DNA of 64,000 nt from Nipponacmea schrenckii (Eukaryota > Mollusca > Gastropoda > Lottiidae): the NCBI GenBank assembly GCA_030562195.1, contig JAUJPP010000012.1, positions 9,300,001 through 9,364,000 on the forward strand, in the 5' to 3' direction. The notes under the pieces are model-generated. The model did not search any database, was not told the DNA's origin, and was given only the letters and a program-made list of their open reading frames with translations. How positions within the stretch are numbered: position 1 is the stretch's first letter; each line of letters opens with the position of its first letter. Position numbers and translations under genes: made by a program. Shown one piece after another: positions 35,836-50,100 of this stretch.

Positions 35836-38317
35836 GTATAGAAGAAGATAAATTGATGCATGCAGAGTTACTTCCCTTGATTAAAGATTCAGGAGGAAAT
35901 AACTCTAACAATCTTATTTTCTACCCAATTATTTAATCATATGGTTGGGCATTATCTTTCAAATTTTCAACTATTCTGTAAAATTAACAAACTAATAATA
36001 TTTAGTCATTAGATTTTAAATTTTTTATTATAAACCTAGATGTTTGATGAATTTGAATAAATAATGTTTTTCAAATTTTCTTGAAATTAGCTCAATGTTT
36101 AACCATATGGTAGTGATTTTATTTGTTGTACTTTTTTTGTGATTGTGAATTTTTGATTTCTTTAAGTTTTACATTCCATATATGATTTTTTTTTTTGAAA
36201 TATGCCTTATTTGATCTTTATATATTTGCCGTTGACATTATCTACTTTGCAGAAGAAAACTATTTCATTCTTTTAATAATATGATGAACTTCAAAACCGT
36301 ATTAAACTGATAGCATTATTGAAATTTCTATTTGGATTTCAAGTGTAGAATTTGATCAACTATCTAGATAAAGTCAGCTTTAGCATATAAAGAAATTTTC
36401 ATTCAATTATAATTCTATCATTTATATCACATCAAGCTAGAACATCATGATTCATATATGACATATTATATAATGTATTTACACATTTAGATTGACTAAT
36501 ATTCACTTGCTCACTATGATTTGACCGTTTTTGTGTCATTTTTAAATTCAATATCACTTTTTCAAGATTACTAATACTGTGGATTAATTTAATTTGGCTT
36601 CTATTTTTTATCTGAATATAAATCGAAATCATTACAAAAATCGATCAAAAAGTGGCACCCTTTACAAAGTTCTGAAAATGATTTCATTTACTTTGCAAAT
36701 TTGGAATGAGAAACTTCTTGGAAAGTTTAATATCATTTAATGTTTCCATTCTATTCCAATACACTCCATCATTCCTTGCATCACTTTACATAAAACAACT
36801 GTTAAATCAGTGTGTTTGCTGTTAAAATGTTAAACATAATTTAAATTGTGTGCAATATCCATGGGAACCTCTTATCATGACCATAATAGTTTTCATCTGA
36901 ATAAGGGCATAATTAGTCTTTAAGTGCACAGTGGTTTTATTTATAGATGCATAGTTCATTTACAGTACTTTTCATAATAAATAATGAAAAAGGTTGCCAC
37001 AATAGATATTTTGGCATTATAAAAGTGATGCATAATGATTCTATTTATTACATTTTATTTCATATCCATCTGATTACATTACTAGAACACTGTTCATTAT
37101 GCTGTATATTTCTGACAAATTAGTGAAAGCCTTAAGGAGTAAAATAACACAATAGCGTTCATATTACACACACATATAACACTGCTTTATAAATATCGTA
37201 TATCAATATAGAGCATTGTTTACGCATATTGTCCATTCTATCCAGAGCTTAGCGCTTTCTTTTCAAATGTTATCAGTAAATAGTTATGTGATATTGTAAA
37301 AATTGTTTGTTTTTGGTGAGTACTTGGTTCAAAAATGCATGTCTTAAATATTTGGTGATTAAAATTTACCTTATAATGTTTTTGTTTCTTCTCAGTTTTC
37401 CTAAATTGACATCAGATTTTTATCAGAAACTTAAAGGTACCCAAGAACAAACAATTTAATAATTTTAGCTTTTAGTAGTTTATAAATCGGCTTATGTTAA
37501 TGGCTTTACAACTTGGAAAGATTAGAATTTTGTAGCAAAATCATTTTTCATATATATCACATTTATATTATATCTTATATATTACATATCAAAAGTTTTA
37601 TTCCTTTTTATTGATTATATTATAATTATGTTGATTTTTATTCATGGGATAAAGTTTGTTTTCAACATTAAAACTGTGTTTGTTTTCAATTGAAAGAGAC
37701 CAACTCTTATCACCAACTACTTCTCAACTCTAAATTAACCCTTGAAGCTTTACAAAACATGCTTTATTTTAACCCTTTAACCACCTGTAGTTTAGTGACA
37801 CTAACCTTTCTATTCTTTCCAAGTTGAATTGACCTATGACCTTTGATATCAATTTTAAGGCCAAGCCAAATTAATAGCTAGTTTCTGGATGTAATGAGCC
37901 ATGTGTGTCATATCGCTTAAAGATAATATATCGTGACATGTCAACTTTTTTGAACCACCTTGTCAATCTCTATATATCTTTTATCTCTCTTTAACAAATA
38001 CTTTCCACATTACTTTAACCAACCTACATTAATACTATTACACTCTATATAGTCAATTTCTTACTGCACTTACATATTCTAATTGATATTTTCTTAACAG
38101 GTGGTGTGAATAATATTCTCTTTAACTTAGACTTCCTCTTTAGGATGGCTATATTAGTTTTAATGGGTATAGACAATTTAGGGAGAATTAAAGCCAATTG
38201 AGCAGTTGATGGCTAGGATCTCGAACAACTTAAATATTTATCATTGTAAGAAAACAAATGTCTATTTGCTCTGTCTGAAGATTAATTTGAGAAAAAAGTC
38301 AAGTCACTTGCACAGTA
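35836..38317. other. 20-kb intron, left part
   Basis: AT-rich intron. A 41-nt candidate exon at 37396-37436 was rejected because including it would shift the frame. No other gene or bounded element was seen. Confidence 0.7.
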
Positions 38318-38600
38318 TTTGTGGTCAAGTGAACAGTAGTCAATCAACTGTATTTATAGTGAAGTATAGTCAATTGAACAGAATCTGTTAATTGAATGGT
38401 ATCTGTAATCAATCAAAAAGTAGGTGAAATCAATCAAACAGTATGGATAAACAGAATATAGTCATCAAACAGTACTCATAGCTAATAAATCAGTATGTAG
38501 GCCTGAAGTATATTGAACAGTACAGTATGGATAGGCAATCATACATTATGTGTAATCACTCCAGCAGCAGTATCTGTAACCACCTAAACTAAACCTATAG
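38318..38600. repeat. degenerate ~30-bp tandem repeat
   Basis: Irregular copies of AGTCAATCAACAGTATCTGTA-like phrases (CAAGTGAACAGTAGTCAATC, CAATTGAACAGAATCTGT, CAATCAAACAGTATGGATAA and others). The unit is poorly conserved and the limits are approximate. Confidence 0.55.
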
Positions 38601-38689
38601 TTATCGATTCATTTCTGTTATCAATTATAATTTGTTAATAATACAGCTCTATTTAAACAGAATCTGTCATCAAAAAGTATTTATGTACA

Positions 38690-39023
38690 GACAGAGAAAT
38701 TCTGCACCTTGTGGGCTAATAAAGATGGGCAACACCATGCAGTGTTCAATGAGGAAATTTTTGCAAGGACAGCAGCTTTAGCAAACTCTTTTGCGATATC
38801 CAACTGTCAAGGGACTTAAATGCACAATCTGTAGCACACAGGGCCTCGGTTTATTTTCCTAACGACTAGACGCTTTTTCCATGTCAGTCCCTCTGACCTG
38901 TATCACTGACAAGGGGAAACCAGGCTGAAAAATCAAAAAGTTCATCTCAACCTTTGCCAGGATTGAACCCTGGACTTTCAGGTTTGCGAGCAAGCATGTT
39001 ACTGAGCCACTGCGGCTCCTTAA
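38690..39023 (-). mobile_element. tRNA-derived SINE
   Basis: Read on the minus strand the element starts GGAGCCGCAGTGGCTCAGTA, which carries an A box (GTGGCTCAGT), and continues to a B box GGTTCAATCC (complement of GGATTGAACC at 38964-38973). Spacing and order match the pol III promoter of a tRNA. The remaining ~250 bp towards 38690 is the body. The tail end is not clear and I saw no target duplication. A fragment of a second copy is at 51000-51125. Confidence 0.8.
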
Positions 39024-41949
39024 TTTGAACTGAGACCTAGTTTTGATAAGTAGATGAACGTCAGAAGATATATGTTAAAAAATACAACAGGAAATACAAC
39101 AGATAAAATAGAAACTAAACACTATTATCTTTTATTATAGATTTATCTTACATCTAAATAGGCCAACCCTTGTTTTAAACATCCTATTATTCTATTTATA
39201 AACACAATTTACATTGTTTTTTTAAAGCATTCATATTTTACTACCAACAATTTACCTGATAATGATATTATAAAAATGTATTATTCTAAGATTCTTTGCT
39301 TAACTATCAGTTAAGTGAAGAAAATTAACCATGATTTACATACAGTCCTATATTTCGAATTTACATATAGTTTTATGTCAGTGAAAAGATAAAATGATAA
39401 ATTCTCTTCAAAAACCTTTTATGAGCAGAAATAGTCTAGCATCACCTGTGCAGATTCATGACATAAATAAGACCAATGAACATAAAATGAAGTTGACAGC
39501 TTATATATTTTTTATTCAATCCTCAATTTGTAGAAATTTCATTAAAGATATTGTTAAGACTTTTTTTGGTTGGTCTTGTCTACAATTGTTCTTGACAAAT
39601 TCCTTTATGGATTTAAATGAAACTCACTATGGTTGAAGAAAGACTATTAACATTTTCTTATTGCTGTTTCAGAGTTATTGCTCTTGAAATTTGAAACTTT
39701 GTGGATTTGTATAGAGAATAACTGGACATTTACTAAGTTCGTTAAGTTATTTTGTTCAAACACTGAAAATAATTTCTGTATGAATTTATGTATATGAATG
39801 AGCATATATTGTATGAACAATACATAATGCATACATTCAAACATTCAAACTGTGAAATTGAAGAAAGTCAAGATAATGAGAAAATAACATTAGATTAGAT
39901 TGAAGGCTATTTAAGGTTCTGAAGATCATAGTTTGTTTAGATCATTACTAACCTTATTCTTGGTAGGTCTGTTGTATAGATATTTATTTTATTGAACTCG
40001 AATAAAATTAGTGGCAAACAATTCCTATCGACGGTCAACTATGTAGGAGAGACAAAATTGTTTAAGGTATTGAATAAATGGTCAAGGATTTGATGTCACC
40101 CAATAGAGCAAGTGATCCAGCAAGAACAAATCAACCCAAAATCATCAAGACTGGTAGAGTTTTTGGATCAACCATAAACAGACTGTTGTTCCCTCGGGAT
40201 TAAATATCCAATATGATTTGCAAATTATACCATTAATTGCACAATACGACAGCACTTTATATCAATTGTTGTTAAACTGTATTATTCTGGGCTACCAAAT
40301 AGATATCCAACAATATTTTATAAAAAATTGGTTATAGCTTGCTCAAAATTTAGACACTTGAATGATGTCCTGGATGACAGTAGATCCTCTTTCATTATTG
40401 ACTGTTCATTGCCATTTATTTCAGTGCATTTTATGCCATTGAAAATTTGTTTTGGTCATTTGCATTTGTTTAGGTCATTTGCATATATTTATTATTCATT
40501 GACTTTTAAATTCACTGCAAGTGCTTTAAAAATTATTTTGCGTTTTGACTGCCATATAAATCTGATATATTTGGTATAGGAGTAAAAACTATCATGTATT
40601 ATAATTCCTTTGGTAATAGTTAGTTTAGCCATAATCTTGATCTTTCATTCCACTAGTCCCCCAGAGAATGATCTCAATGTTTTCTATCAAATTGCTTGAT
40701 GATCTGGCATTTAGGTTCAAGGATTATATTCTCTGATAGATGACTTTAGATAATCATACATTATAAGCCCTTTCAGTCTTACTGGACTGTCGAGTTGCAT
40801 ATCTTATTTCAAACTTTATATATAGTACCAACAGCCTTAAGGGACCCTTCAGACCTTTATTAACTAGATAATTTTTAATATGAACAAAAACAATGGAATT
40901 TTCCATTGACTCTGAACTTTGTGATGACTTTCAAACTTAGGAATTCCTGTTTAACAGTATTATAAGCATAGTCCAAGACTTTTTCTTTAGTAAGTATCAT
41001 TTTCGTCATTATCTGATTTTGATTCATTAGAATTTTTGCTCCTGGTAGTATGTAACATAGGTTACATCAATAAAATTAAATTTTGATCATTTTTGAATTT
41101 TGCTATTATTTGCAAGTCTCTGACTATAAAGTCCCATTGTAATTATCACGAATTATGCAGTTTTCTTATTTTATTTTTACAAACAGACTGGAGGGAGACT
41201 TCTGGTGTTAAAATACTGATAATGATTAAGTTATTTCTTAGTTAAAGTGTTGATATTACCAAATTTCATAATTTGTATTCAATTTAATTTAAACTTTATC
41301 TAAATAATTTTCATCTCAAAAACATATTTGTCTGTTATGTTTATGCGACTTAGTTCTAAATAGGTCTACAGTTATTTTATGACTGCAATGTCCATTTAAT
41401 CAAAGGGAAAAATATGCCCAAAGAGACTGTGAGGTCCCAAATTCCTGTTACTATGGCAACATCAAAAATATCACTTTTCTTCAGGGATTTCTATGCTTGC
41501 AACTGCAATAAATGTTTTAAGGGGTGCAAAAAATTATTATACAACTTTTAATCTTGTGGACTGAAAAGGGTTAAGGGAAATTATGGTTTTAGTATAGTTT
41601 ATTTACCGACAGTTATAGTATGTTAAGTAATAACTGGTTATGGATTTGGTATTGGTAATATTTTGATAAAGTAATAAAAACTGCCTAAAGGTTTTAGAAA
41701 GAAGTTGTATGACTTAAACTAATCAATAACATATCACAATGTCTTGTTACTGACTTCTATTCAAGGTCCAAGTTTACTGTAATAGAACCTTTTTCTACCA
41801 AACTCATATAAAATACAGATTATAAGAAATAATCTGATTGGATAGAAAACAAAATTTGAAATCATCTTTACTTTTGTTCAGTTTTCATGAATAAGGCCCC
41901 AGGTCAACATATAAATCTATTAAATATTGCCTATCATTTACAATTGAAT
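39024..41949. other. 20-kb intron, unique stretch
   Basis: AT-rich sequence with no recognised exon or RNA. A single weak family R unit (GGATTTAAATGAAACTCACT) lies near 39608. Confidence 0.65.
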
Positions 41950-43260
41950 TGTCTGTCGGTCCATCAACATTGGATGACATAAAGAAGCTACAATTTTTTG
42001 CAGATTTTAATGAAACTTGGTGTGAGCATTGGAATTTATAAGACAGTGGTCAAGTTCCTTTTTGATGATTTTTCAAAGAATTTAAGTTCTGATTTTTGGA
42101 ATATGCCACTATCATTTTCTGCTTATAGACATGGGGAAATTTCTCTTGAAGACTCTTATAATTGGCATGAGCTTTATTACTGGTTGTATTGAAGGGGATG
42201 ACAAAGGGTGTTCTGTCTGCAATATGGTGAATATTAAGTACTATGGGTCTTGCCGTATTTAGTGTCTCAATTCGATGGGCTTCTCTAGATTGGTGGAATT
42301 TGGTAGTTTCTTCTTCGGGCAAGTCGATTTCTATGCGCTCAGTTGGGTAAGGGTGAGATCGTCAAGTGAATGGTCGTCAAGATTGAAATGATTAGAAACA
42401 GGCTTCTTTTTTTTAAATTTAATCTCTGATCTGTGAGCATTAAAACGAGTGCATAATTTGTTCTTTGTTTACCCGATTTATTGTTTGGGACTTTTTTGGG
42501 GACATTTTTTACATGAAATTAAGTATATTACATTCAAGTTTTCACATGTTAGGTGCTCCCTGATTGGGTATCTTTTATTGTTAGAATGGTTTTTGAGTTA
42601 TTGCCCCTGCCTCTATATTTTAGACCTAATAGAAACTACAATTTTCAATGGATTTTAATAAAACTTAGTGTGATCATTGAAATTGATAAGACAACAGTCA
42701 AGTGCGAATTATGACAACTTTTCCAAGAACAGTTTATGAGTAATTGCCCCTGACTTAGTAAAATTGTGTCAAAATATTATTGTGGGTGCAATAGAAGCAA
42801 CAATTTTCAATGCATTTTGATGAACCTTGGTGTAAGTATTGGAATTGATAAGACTGTAGTGGAGTTGGAAATTTTAATTGTGGGCTCAATAGAATCTGGA
42901 ATTTTACTGGATTTTGATGAAACTTAGTTTGATCATTGGAATTGATAAGGTGGCGGGGTCAAGTTCAAATTTGACAATTTTTCAATGAAAAATTTTTGAG
43001 TTATTACCCCTGACACCCCTGACTTTGTAAAATCGTATCAAAAATTCCTTGTTGCAATAGAAAGTACAGTTTTCAGTAGATTTGGATGAAATTGGTGCGA
43101 GCATTTGAATTGATAGGAAGTAAAGATTGAATTTTACGATTTTTCCATGAACAGTTTTTGAGTTATTCCTCTTGACTAGTTTGAGCATTGGCATTGATAA
43201 CGATTTTCAATGAATTTTTGTTGAGTTATTGCCAAATGATTGATGACAAAACAGGTTTGC
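41950..43260. repeat. dispersed family R-like block
   Basis: About six diverged units with TTTTAATGAAACTTGGTGTG, GCATTGGAATTGATAAGAC and TTTTTGAGTTATTGCCCCTG (near 42000, 42640, 42810, 42910, 43075, 43160). The TGATGAAACTTGGTGTGAG core matches the blocks at 25440 and 29990, but the second half differs, so this is a related subfamily. Open frames inside are not conserved between units. Confidence 0.7.
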
Positions 43261-44188
43261 ATCTATGATGCCTTAACAGAGTTGACCAGTTTGAAGTCAA
43301 CCACCACTGCCCATATTAAATATTGTACGGAATAAAATACTGTAGTTCATTGGCAGAATAATTTGACTTGCTTACTGTTAAACATGGTATATATTGTTAT
43401 TGGCCTAAGACCTACCTATATTATTATTCATACCATAGCTTTAAACCAGTATAACTAATATTTGGTAATAGATATTGTTTTATATGTCTATTTTGAATAC
43501 TAAAACCATTGTATTATCATACCTTGAGAATCAAGCTTTTTTAGTGGATCAAGTATATCAAAATATAAAGAGACTATTACTGCCTTGGCAAGTTAAAATT
43601 TAATTGTAGTCATTGTCCCAATTTAGTTAAGAATTTTTTTTTTTAAAGATTTGAATATCTTTTGTTGTTTTCATTGCGATATATAAAAGAAAACCATTTG
43701 TATTTTTGTATCTTCATTCAAGCTCACAAACACTCAAAGTATCTTCAATATACTACATATTGTATTCTCTGTTAAAATAACAACCTATTCAATTACTTTC
43801 TATTAATTCTGCACTCTTCAACATACATTCTTTAACATTCAAGTCTGTCTTTAGTTATCTTGAGACGTTCCCTCTTGTTTGTCTCAGATATCCATTGCTC
43901 TTTGAACTAGGAAAGAGTTAATAGTGTCGGCCATCATTTATTTCTCTATATTGATCGTTTGTAGAGTATCCACCACTCAAACTGACAAGGATATTATCAA
44001 TGGTGTAGATTTAGGGTTTTCTATTAGGAACCAATCAGAATTTAGGTTTAGAAACTGTCTGAGATTGTGGTATATTTAACATGTAGATTAAATAATGAAT
44101 ATTTAATATGATCTAGTGTGTTAATTGAGTGTTATTTAAGGAATATTTTGTGTGAAATTGAAAGGATTTGAGAATCTAGACAGACAAT
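43261..44188. other. intron; possible internal promoter region
   Basis: AT-rich sequence directly upstream of the candidate alternative first exon at 44189. An ACCAATCAG (CCAAT-like) motif lies near 44030, and TTATTTAAGG near 44133 is a weak TATA-like match. These are suggestive only in such AT-rich DNA. Confidence 0.35.
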
Positions 44189-44244
44189 ATGTTACATACA
44201 GCACCGAAGGAAGTACCATATTATTATGATCCACGTATTAAAAG
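44189..44244 (+). CDS. dlg1: candidate alternative first exon 1 (short PDZ3-SH3-GK isoform)
   Basis: ATG at 44189 (A at -3, in-frame TAG upstream at 44177-44179) opens MLHTAPKEVPYYYDPRIK plus a split Arg, ending at a consensus donor (AAAAG|GTAGGT). It leaves in phase 2, the same as the linker exon at 35835, so splicing to 55874 gives ...[15 protein letters not shown] in frame at the start of PDZ3. The product would lack PDZ1 and PDZ2. Short DLG forms with internal promoters are known in vertebrate DLG2, so the arrangement has precedent; this particular peptide I do not recognise. It could also be a chance ATG exon in a long intron. No transcript evidence is available here. Confidence 0.55.
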
Positions 44245-45389
44245 GTAGGTGCAATCTAGCAATTTAAGTAGGTGATTATTACATTCTACCATAATTTTCT
44301 TTCTTATTTTAATAGAGAGTTTGTCAAGGGAGCTAATTGCTGCAAAATGGCAGACATTCTTTTGAACAATTAATCTTAATTTACTTATGATAACCAAACA
44401 TAAATTTTATATAACATATTGCATGAATAACATATTAGAATTTATAAAATAATAATCACAACACACCGGAACAGTCACACCCAACAGCCATATTGCATCT
44501 AACATACCGGTAACAATAAGTAATACAATACATGTTTTGGTTTTTTAAAAGTTTGTAGTTCAAAGTCTTGTTGACATGATTATCAATAGTAATATTATAT
44601 GTACCAAACTTATGTTAAGAATGTTAGTTAAACACAGTTATATTTTGAACACTCAATCTGTATCTTGACCTATTTTACCTGGGGCTATGTGACCCAGATT
44701 GCCTCAACACCCCAAACTCTTGTAATATCTAATATAATATGTCCAATATAAGCTTACCCTCTAATAATTCAGATTATTTCATATTGAAAATTGTAGCATG
44801 CTTTATCAATGCTGATACATGTACTTTATTATTTTGAACTGTAGTGATAAATAATAAAAAAGTCCAATAAAATCTGTATAAATCATTGTAAACATGATAC
44901 ATGATTCAGTTATCATGCTGTTACAGACTCTTAATTACATCATATTATCTCATTTCTTTATTACTAGTCACAACTCATTCATTTTACAACCTAGAAATGT
45001 TACTGACAGGTCATCAAATGAATGAATAACTGAAAAATGTCAACTTTGTAGTCTTATTAGATTACAGGATTATAATCATTCTCAGAATATTTTTGAGGTA
45101 GACCTCAATAGAAGTTTTGAACAGTTAAAAACTTCCAATAGACTTACTATCAATTGCTTACATTTTTTATAATCAGACTATAGGGCCTACATTGTGATTG
45201 AAAATAGTGTCGCTGTTCAACAAGATCGACTAAAGTTTATGAATTGCTAACTGTTTGATTTTCAACTAAAAATTACAAATGTTCAACATGATAGAACTTA
45301 AGACCTCACAATCAACAAAGAAATACTAACAGTTTTAATCATTGTAATGGTCAGTTTTGATGTTGAATTTTTACAGAAGACTGGATTAC
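44245..45389. other. intron
   Basis: AT-rich intron after the candidate exon. Phrases such as AACAGTTAAAAACTTCC and CAACTAAAAATTAC near 45110-45280 look like decayed relatives of the array that follows. Confidence 0.6.
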
Positions 45390-47170
45390 TAACAGTGTTC
45401 ATGCTAGGTTTAATTAAAGATATGAATTACTAACAGTTTTGATGTTCAACTAGGTCTGATTAAAGATGTGAATTACTAACAGTTGATGTTCAACTAGGTC
45501 TGATTAAAGATATGAATAACAAGCAGTTTTGATGTTCAACTAGGTCTGATTAAAGATATGAATAACAAGCAGTTTTGATGTTCAACTAGGTCTGATTAAA
45601 GATATGAATAACTAACAGGTTTGATGTTCAACTAGGTCTGATTGATGATATGAATTACTAACATTTTGATGTTCAACTAGGTCTGATTAAAGATGTGAAT
45701 TACTAACAGTTGATGTTCATCTAGGTCTGATTAAAGATATGAATTACTAACAGTTGATGTTCATCTAGGTCTGATTAAAGATATGAATAACAAGCAGTTT
45801 TGATGTTCAACTAGGTCTGATTAAAGCTATGAATAACTAACAGGTTTGATGTTCAACTAGGTCTGATTAAAGATATGAATAACTAGCAGTTTTGATGTTC
45901 AACTAGGTCTGATTAAAGCTATGAATAACTAACAGGTTTGACGTTCAACTAGGTCTGATTAAAGATATGAATAACAAGCAGTTTGATGTTCAACTAGGTC
46001 TGATTAAAGCTATGAATAACTAACAGGTTTGACGTTCAACTAGGTCTGATTAAAGATATGAATAACAAGCAGTTTGATGTTCATCTAGGTCTGATTAAAG
46101 ATATGAATAACAAGCAGTTTTGATGTTCAACTAGGTCTGATTAAAGATATGAATTACTAGCAGTTTGATGTTCATCTAGGTCTGATTAAAGATATGAATA
46201 ACAAGCAGTTTTGATGTTCAACTAGGTCTGATTAAAGATATGAATTACTAGCTGTTTGATGTTCATCTAGGTCTGATTAAAGATATGAATAACAAGCAGT
46301 TTTGATGTTAAACTAGGTCTGATTAAAGATATGAATAACTAACAGGTTTGATGTTCATCTAGGTCTGATTAAAGATATGAATTACTAACAGTTTTGATGT
46401 TCAACTAGGTCTGATTCAAGATATGAATTACTAGCAGTTTGATTTTCAACTAGGTCTGATTAAAGATATGAATTACTAACAGTTTTGATGTTTAACTAGG
46501 TCTGATTAAAGATATGAATTACTAACAGTATTGATGTTCAACTTGGTCTGATTAAAGATATGAATAACTAACAGGTTTGATGTTCAACTAGGTCTGATTC
46601 AAGATATGAATTACTAGCAGTTTGATGTTCAACTAGGTCTGATTAAAGATATGAATTACTAACAGTTTTAATGTTCAACTAGGTCTGATTAAAGATATGA
46701 ATTACTAACAGTATTGATGTTCAACTAGGTCTGATTAAAGATATGAATAACTAACAGGTTTGATGTTCAACTAGGTCTGATTCAAGATATGAATTACTAG
46801 CAGTTTGATGTTCAACTAGGTCTGATTAAAGATATGAATTACTAACAGTTTTAATGTTCAACTAGGTCTGATTAAAGATATGAATTACTAAAAGTATTGA
46901 TGTTCAACTAGGTCTGATTAAAGATATGAATTACTAACAGTTTTAATGTTCAACTAGGTCTGATTAAAGATATGAATTACTAACAGTTTTAATGTTCAAC
47001 TAGGTCTGATTAAAGATATGAATTACTAAAAGTATTGATGTTCAACTAGGTCTGATTAAAGATATGAATTACTAACAGTTTTAATGTTCAACTAGGTCTG
47101 ATTAAAGATATGAATTACTAAAAGTATTGATGTTCAACTGGAACTGATAAAAGTCTATGAAAGTTTTGAT
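45390..47170. repeat. ~46-bp minisatellite C
   Basis: About 38 tandem copies of a 44-46 bp unit with the phrases TGATGTTCAACTAGGTCTGA, TTAAAGATATGAATTACTAA and CAGTTTTGATG. Variants (CAAGCAGTTTT, CTAACAGGTTT, CTAGCAGTTTG, CTAAAAGTATTG) alternate in runs. Blocks of three or four units recur, for example TTCAAGATATGAATTACTAG near 46416, 46600 and 46782. Many units contain TACTAAC, a perfect branch-point-like word, followed at once by AG. Confidence 0.97.
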
Positions 47171-50100
47171 GTTCAGCATAGTCCTAATAATGAATTACTA
47201 ACAGATTTAATGTTTAATCAGATCATTATTTGATGAAAATAAACTAGAAATTTATATGATTCTGATGTTGATTATTGTGAATGTTTTAAATAGGTTAATG
47301 TTATAAGAAGATTAATTAGATGTTTGGTCAATGATAGAGGTTGGTATGTTAGAACAAGCTATCAGATGACAGTCAGAATGTGATAGTTGTTAATAACAGA
47401 ATATATCTCACATGCCCAATGTTATTGTAGAAAGGTCACCTAACAGCTGGACACCTTTCTTATTATCTTCATTCATGTCATAAGAACAGAGTGGGGATTT
47501 TTCTCTGAGGCAATTATATCCCCTAAAGTTATTGCCTTTCATTATAAGGTATTGCTTGTCTTAAAGAGTAATCACTCTGTACCCTCCCCTGAGGTGACAT
47601 ACTATCTAGACAAATGACCTTTCAATAACACTCAATATCTTATTTAAACATGTATTCATTCATTCGTTTACTGGTATTCATTTATTCATTCACTTACATG
47701 ATCAATCCTTTAATTCATTCATTCTTTTATTTATTTATAGAACAACAATCCTCTAAGATCAGTGTGGTTTTTCCTGTTACTAAGGTATACAGGTAGTCAC
47801 TGACAGACGTCATCATGTACCCTCCCTTTATTTACCGGCCGGCTGGTTTACACAAATTCAAATAACTAGGTCAACAGCTACCGGCTCTCTAGATGTGCTC
47901 TGTTTATCAATGAAAATCTTTTTATTTACAGATTTACTTGTATAAGGTATTTGATATGTATAGTAGAAATTTGTAGGAAAATAACAAAGTATTTAGTGGT
48001 TGTTTTCTTTACCTTTAGCGAAAATATGCTATTTATTATAGGACAGGATGGATAATTGTTCAGGGTTTGTATTTGGAAGAAGAATTAGTTAGGTTTAGTG
48101 TGTACGGTATTTTATATGGATAGGCTCCTAGTAAGCATTTGTAGAGAAGTTTAAACAAATTGTTTAATAAAGTATGTCTTTTCAGAATTTTGGCCATAAA
48201 TGTACCAATATTGGATTATATTAGTCAGGGGTTTGTAATTATGGTGAAAAATGAAGTTATATTGCAAAGTTTATATCAGGTGTGATTTTTATCGATTGAA
48301 TGTTACTACAGTTCATGAATGGATATCTGAGGAAATTTCTCGTACATTTTCTATTTCTATTTATGAATAATTTACGGATAGTATGAGTCATTTCTTTATT
48401 AGTAATACTTAATGTTTCACACTTGTGTTAATGTACAACATTTGGTTATAATATATACTGCAATTTAGTCATAAATTATTATAACAAATTTCAACATGTT
48501 GAAACCAAAAGTCACATAATTTAAACTACGTAAACTTTTTAATTCTCAAACAAATGCAATTAGCCAGTAATTTTACAAAGAAAAATACCACTGATTATGT
48601 ATGACGCATTTTTTATGATCTAGTAGAGTGCAATTCAACACTTCAGACACTGAGCTGTCTTATGTTTCAACTCTCTACAGATTTGACAGTAGGGCGATAA
48701 GGTGTAGGTGGAATTTTCCACAGCAAAAATATTATTTCTAAAGACCCAGTTATGTTGCAATATGAAATGTTTAACTGTTTTAAGATACAATATAGAAGTT
48801 TATATAAGCACTGTGACGTATTCCGGTAATCTTTCAAATAAAACAGTATAGAATAGTGAAGATAGCTAGCCCAAGGTATCTGTCTAAACCAATTATTCCA
48901 AATCAATGTACAAATCTATCATTGCATTGACACTAAATAGAATCTGTAAATTGAAAATTTTCAGAAATCATTAAATGTTCAATCAATCAAATTTAGGCAA
49001 TTTATAAGACCATTGCAGTGAATATTCATTCAGTTTAATACCGATTTTATAGAATCTTCCCAACTCATCATTTATTTTCATGAAATATATTAAGTGTCGA
49101 AAATAAATGATTCCACCTGTTTGCAACAATATAAAAGAAAAACTTTAAAAAAAAATAGAAGTTTAAGATTGGTGTTATTCTTTTGAAAAATCCTTTTACA
49201 ACATCTGTACAAAAATTCATTTCAATAAAATCTGTACAATCAATATTACAAGTTAAGTGATGGAGTCTTCCACGTATTTCTGATCGACTATGCAGTGTTT
49301 GGGATGTGCAATACATATTGGCATGTTTTCATACTAAAAAATTCACTTAGTAAAAAAAAGAATTGAAAATATGTTGGTATCGTTTCCTTTTGACGATAGT
49401 TTATATAAAAATGACGAAAAAAGCAATTTTCATTATAAACTCTATATAATTAATCTGTTTCCTTTTTAACTTTACTCTCAGACTATTACTAATTGAGAGA
49501 TTTGGTCTATCCAGGAATTGTAATACTATGTCATGATCAAACAAATAATTGCACTAACAGAACCTATATTCTCATCATCTGTGTCAGTTAGCCTGTCTTT
49601 GTTCAAAGATGAAATCAGTAAATAAATGATACTCAAAGACCTAGTTTATTTTTAAATTAAGAGTGAAATGTAATTCCCTAGTCTCTAGAAATTTCTATCT
49701 ATAATAAATCTTTGAAGGTCTCTATAGAGAGAATTAGAGAAGATTTTCGTAATTTGTTATGGTGGAAATGTTACTTGACCTTTCATTAAGAACTCTTATA
49801 TATTTTTATCTTATACAACTGATCACCGAGACATTTCCGCTCAGACTTGGCTTTTTATTTTGACATCATTTCGTCTGATCTATTCATTGGAATTATACCA
49901 ATGGGAATACATATAGTAACTTCAGTTTTTATTGATAATGTCTGATGCTATGGAAAGCCAACTTAGTACTTTTTCATTTTTAGAACCAAATTTGACAGAT
50001 TCAATGAAATTCTTGTTCATATGAGAAAACTTGCATATGGTTATATATAACCAAATGTGCATATGAGAGCAAATTAAAGGTGAACATATCCCCCATCAAT

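Noticed and set aside
37396..37436. A 41-nt exon-like segment (TTCTTCTCAG before, GTACCC after) with an open product in the incoming phase.
   Set aside because: It leaves in phase 1 and would shift the PDZ3 exon out of frame, giving a stop within a few codons. The donor is weak.
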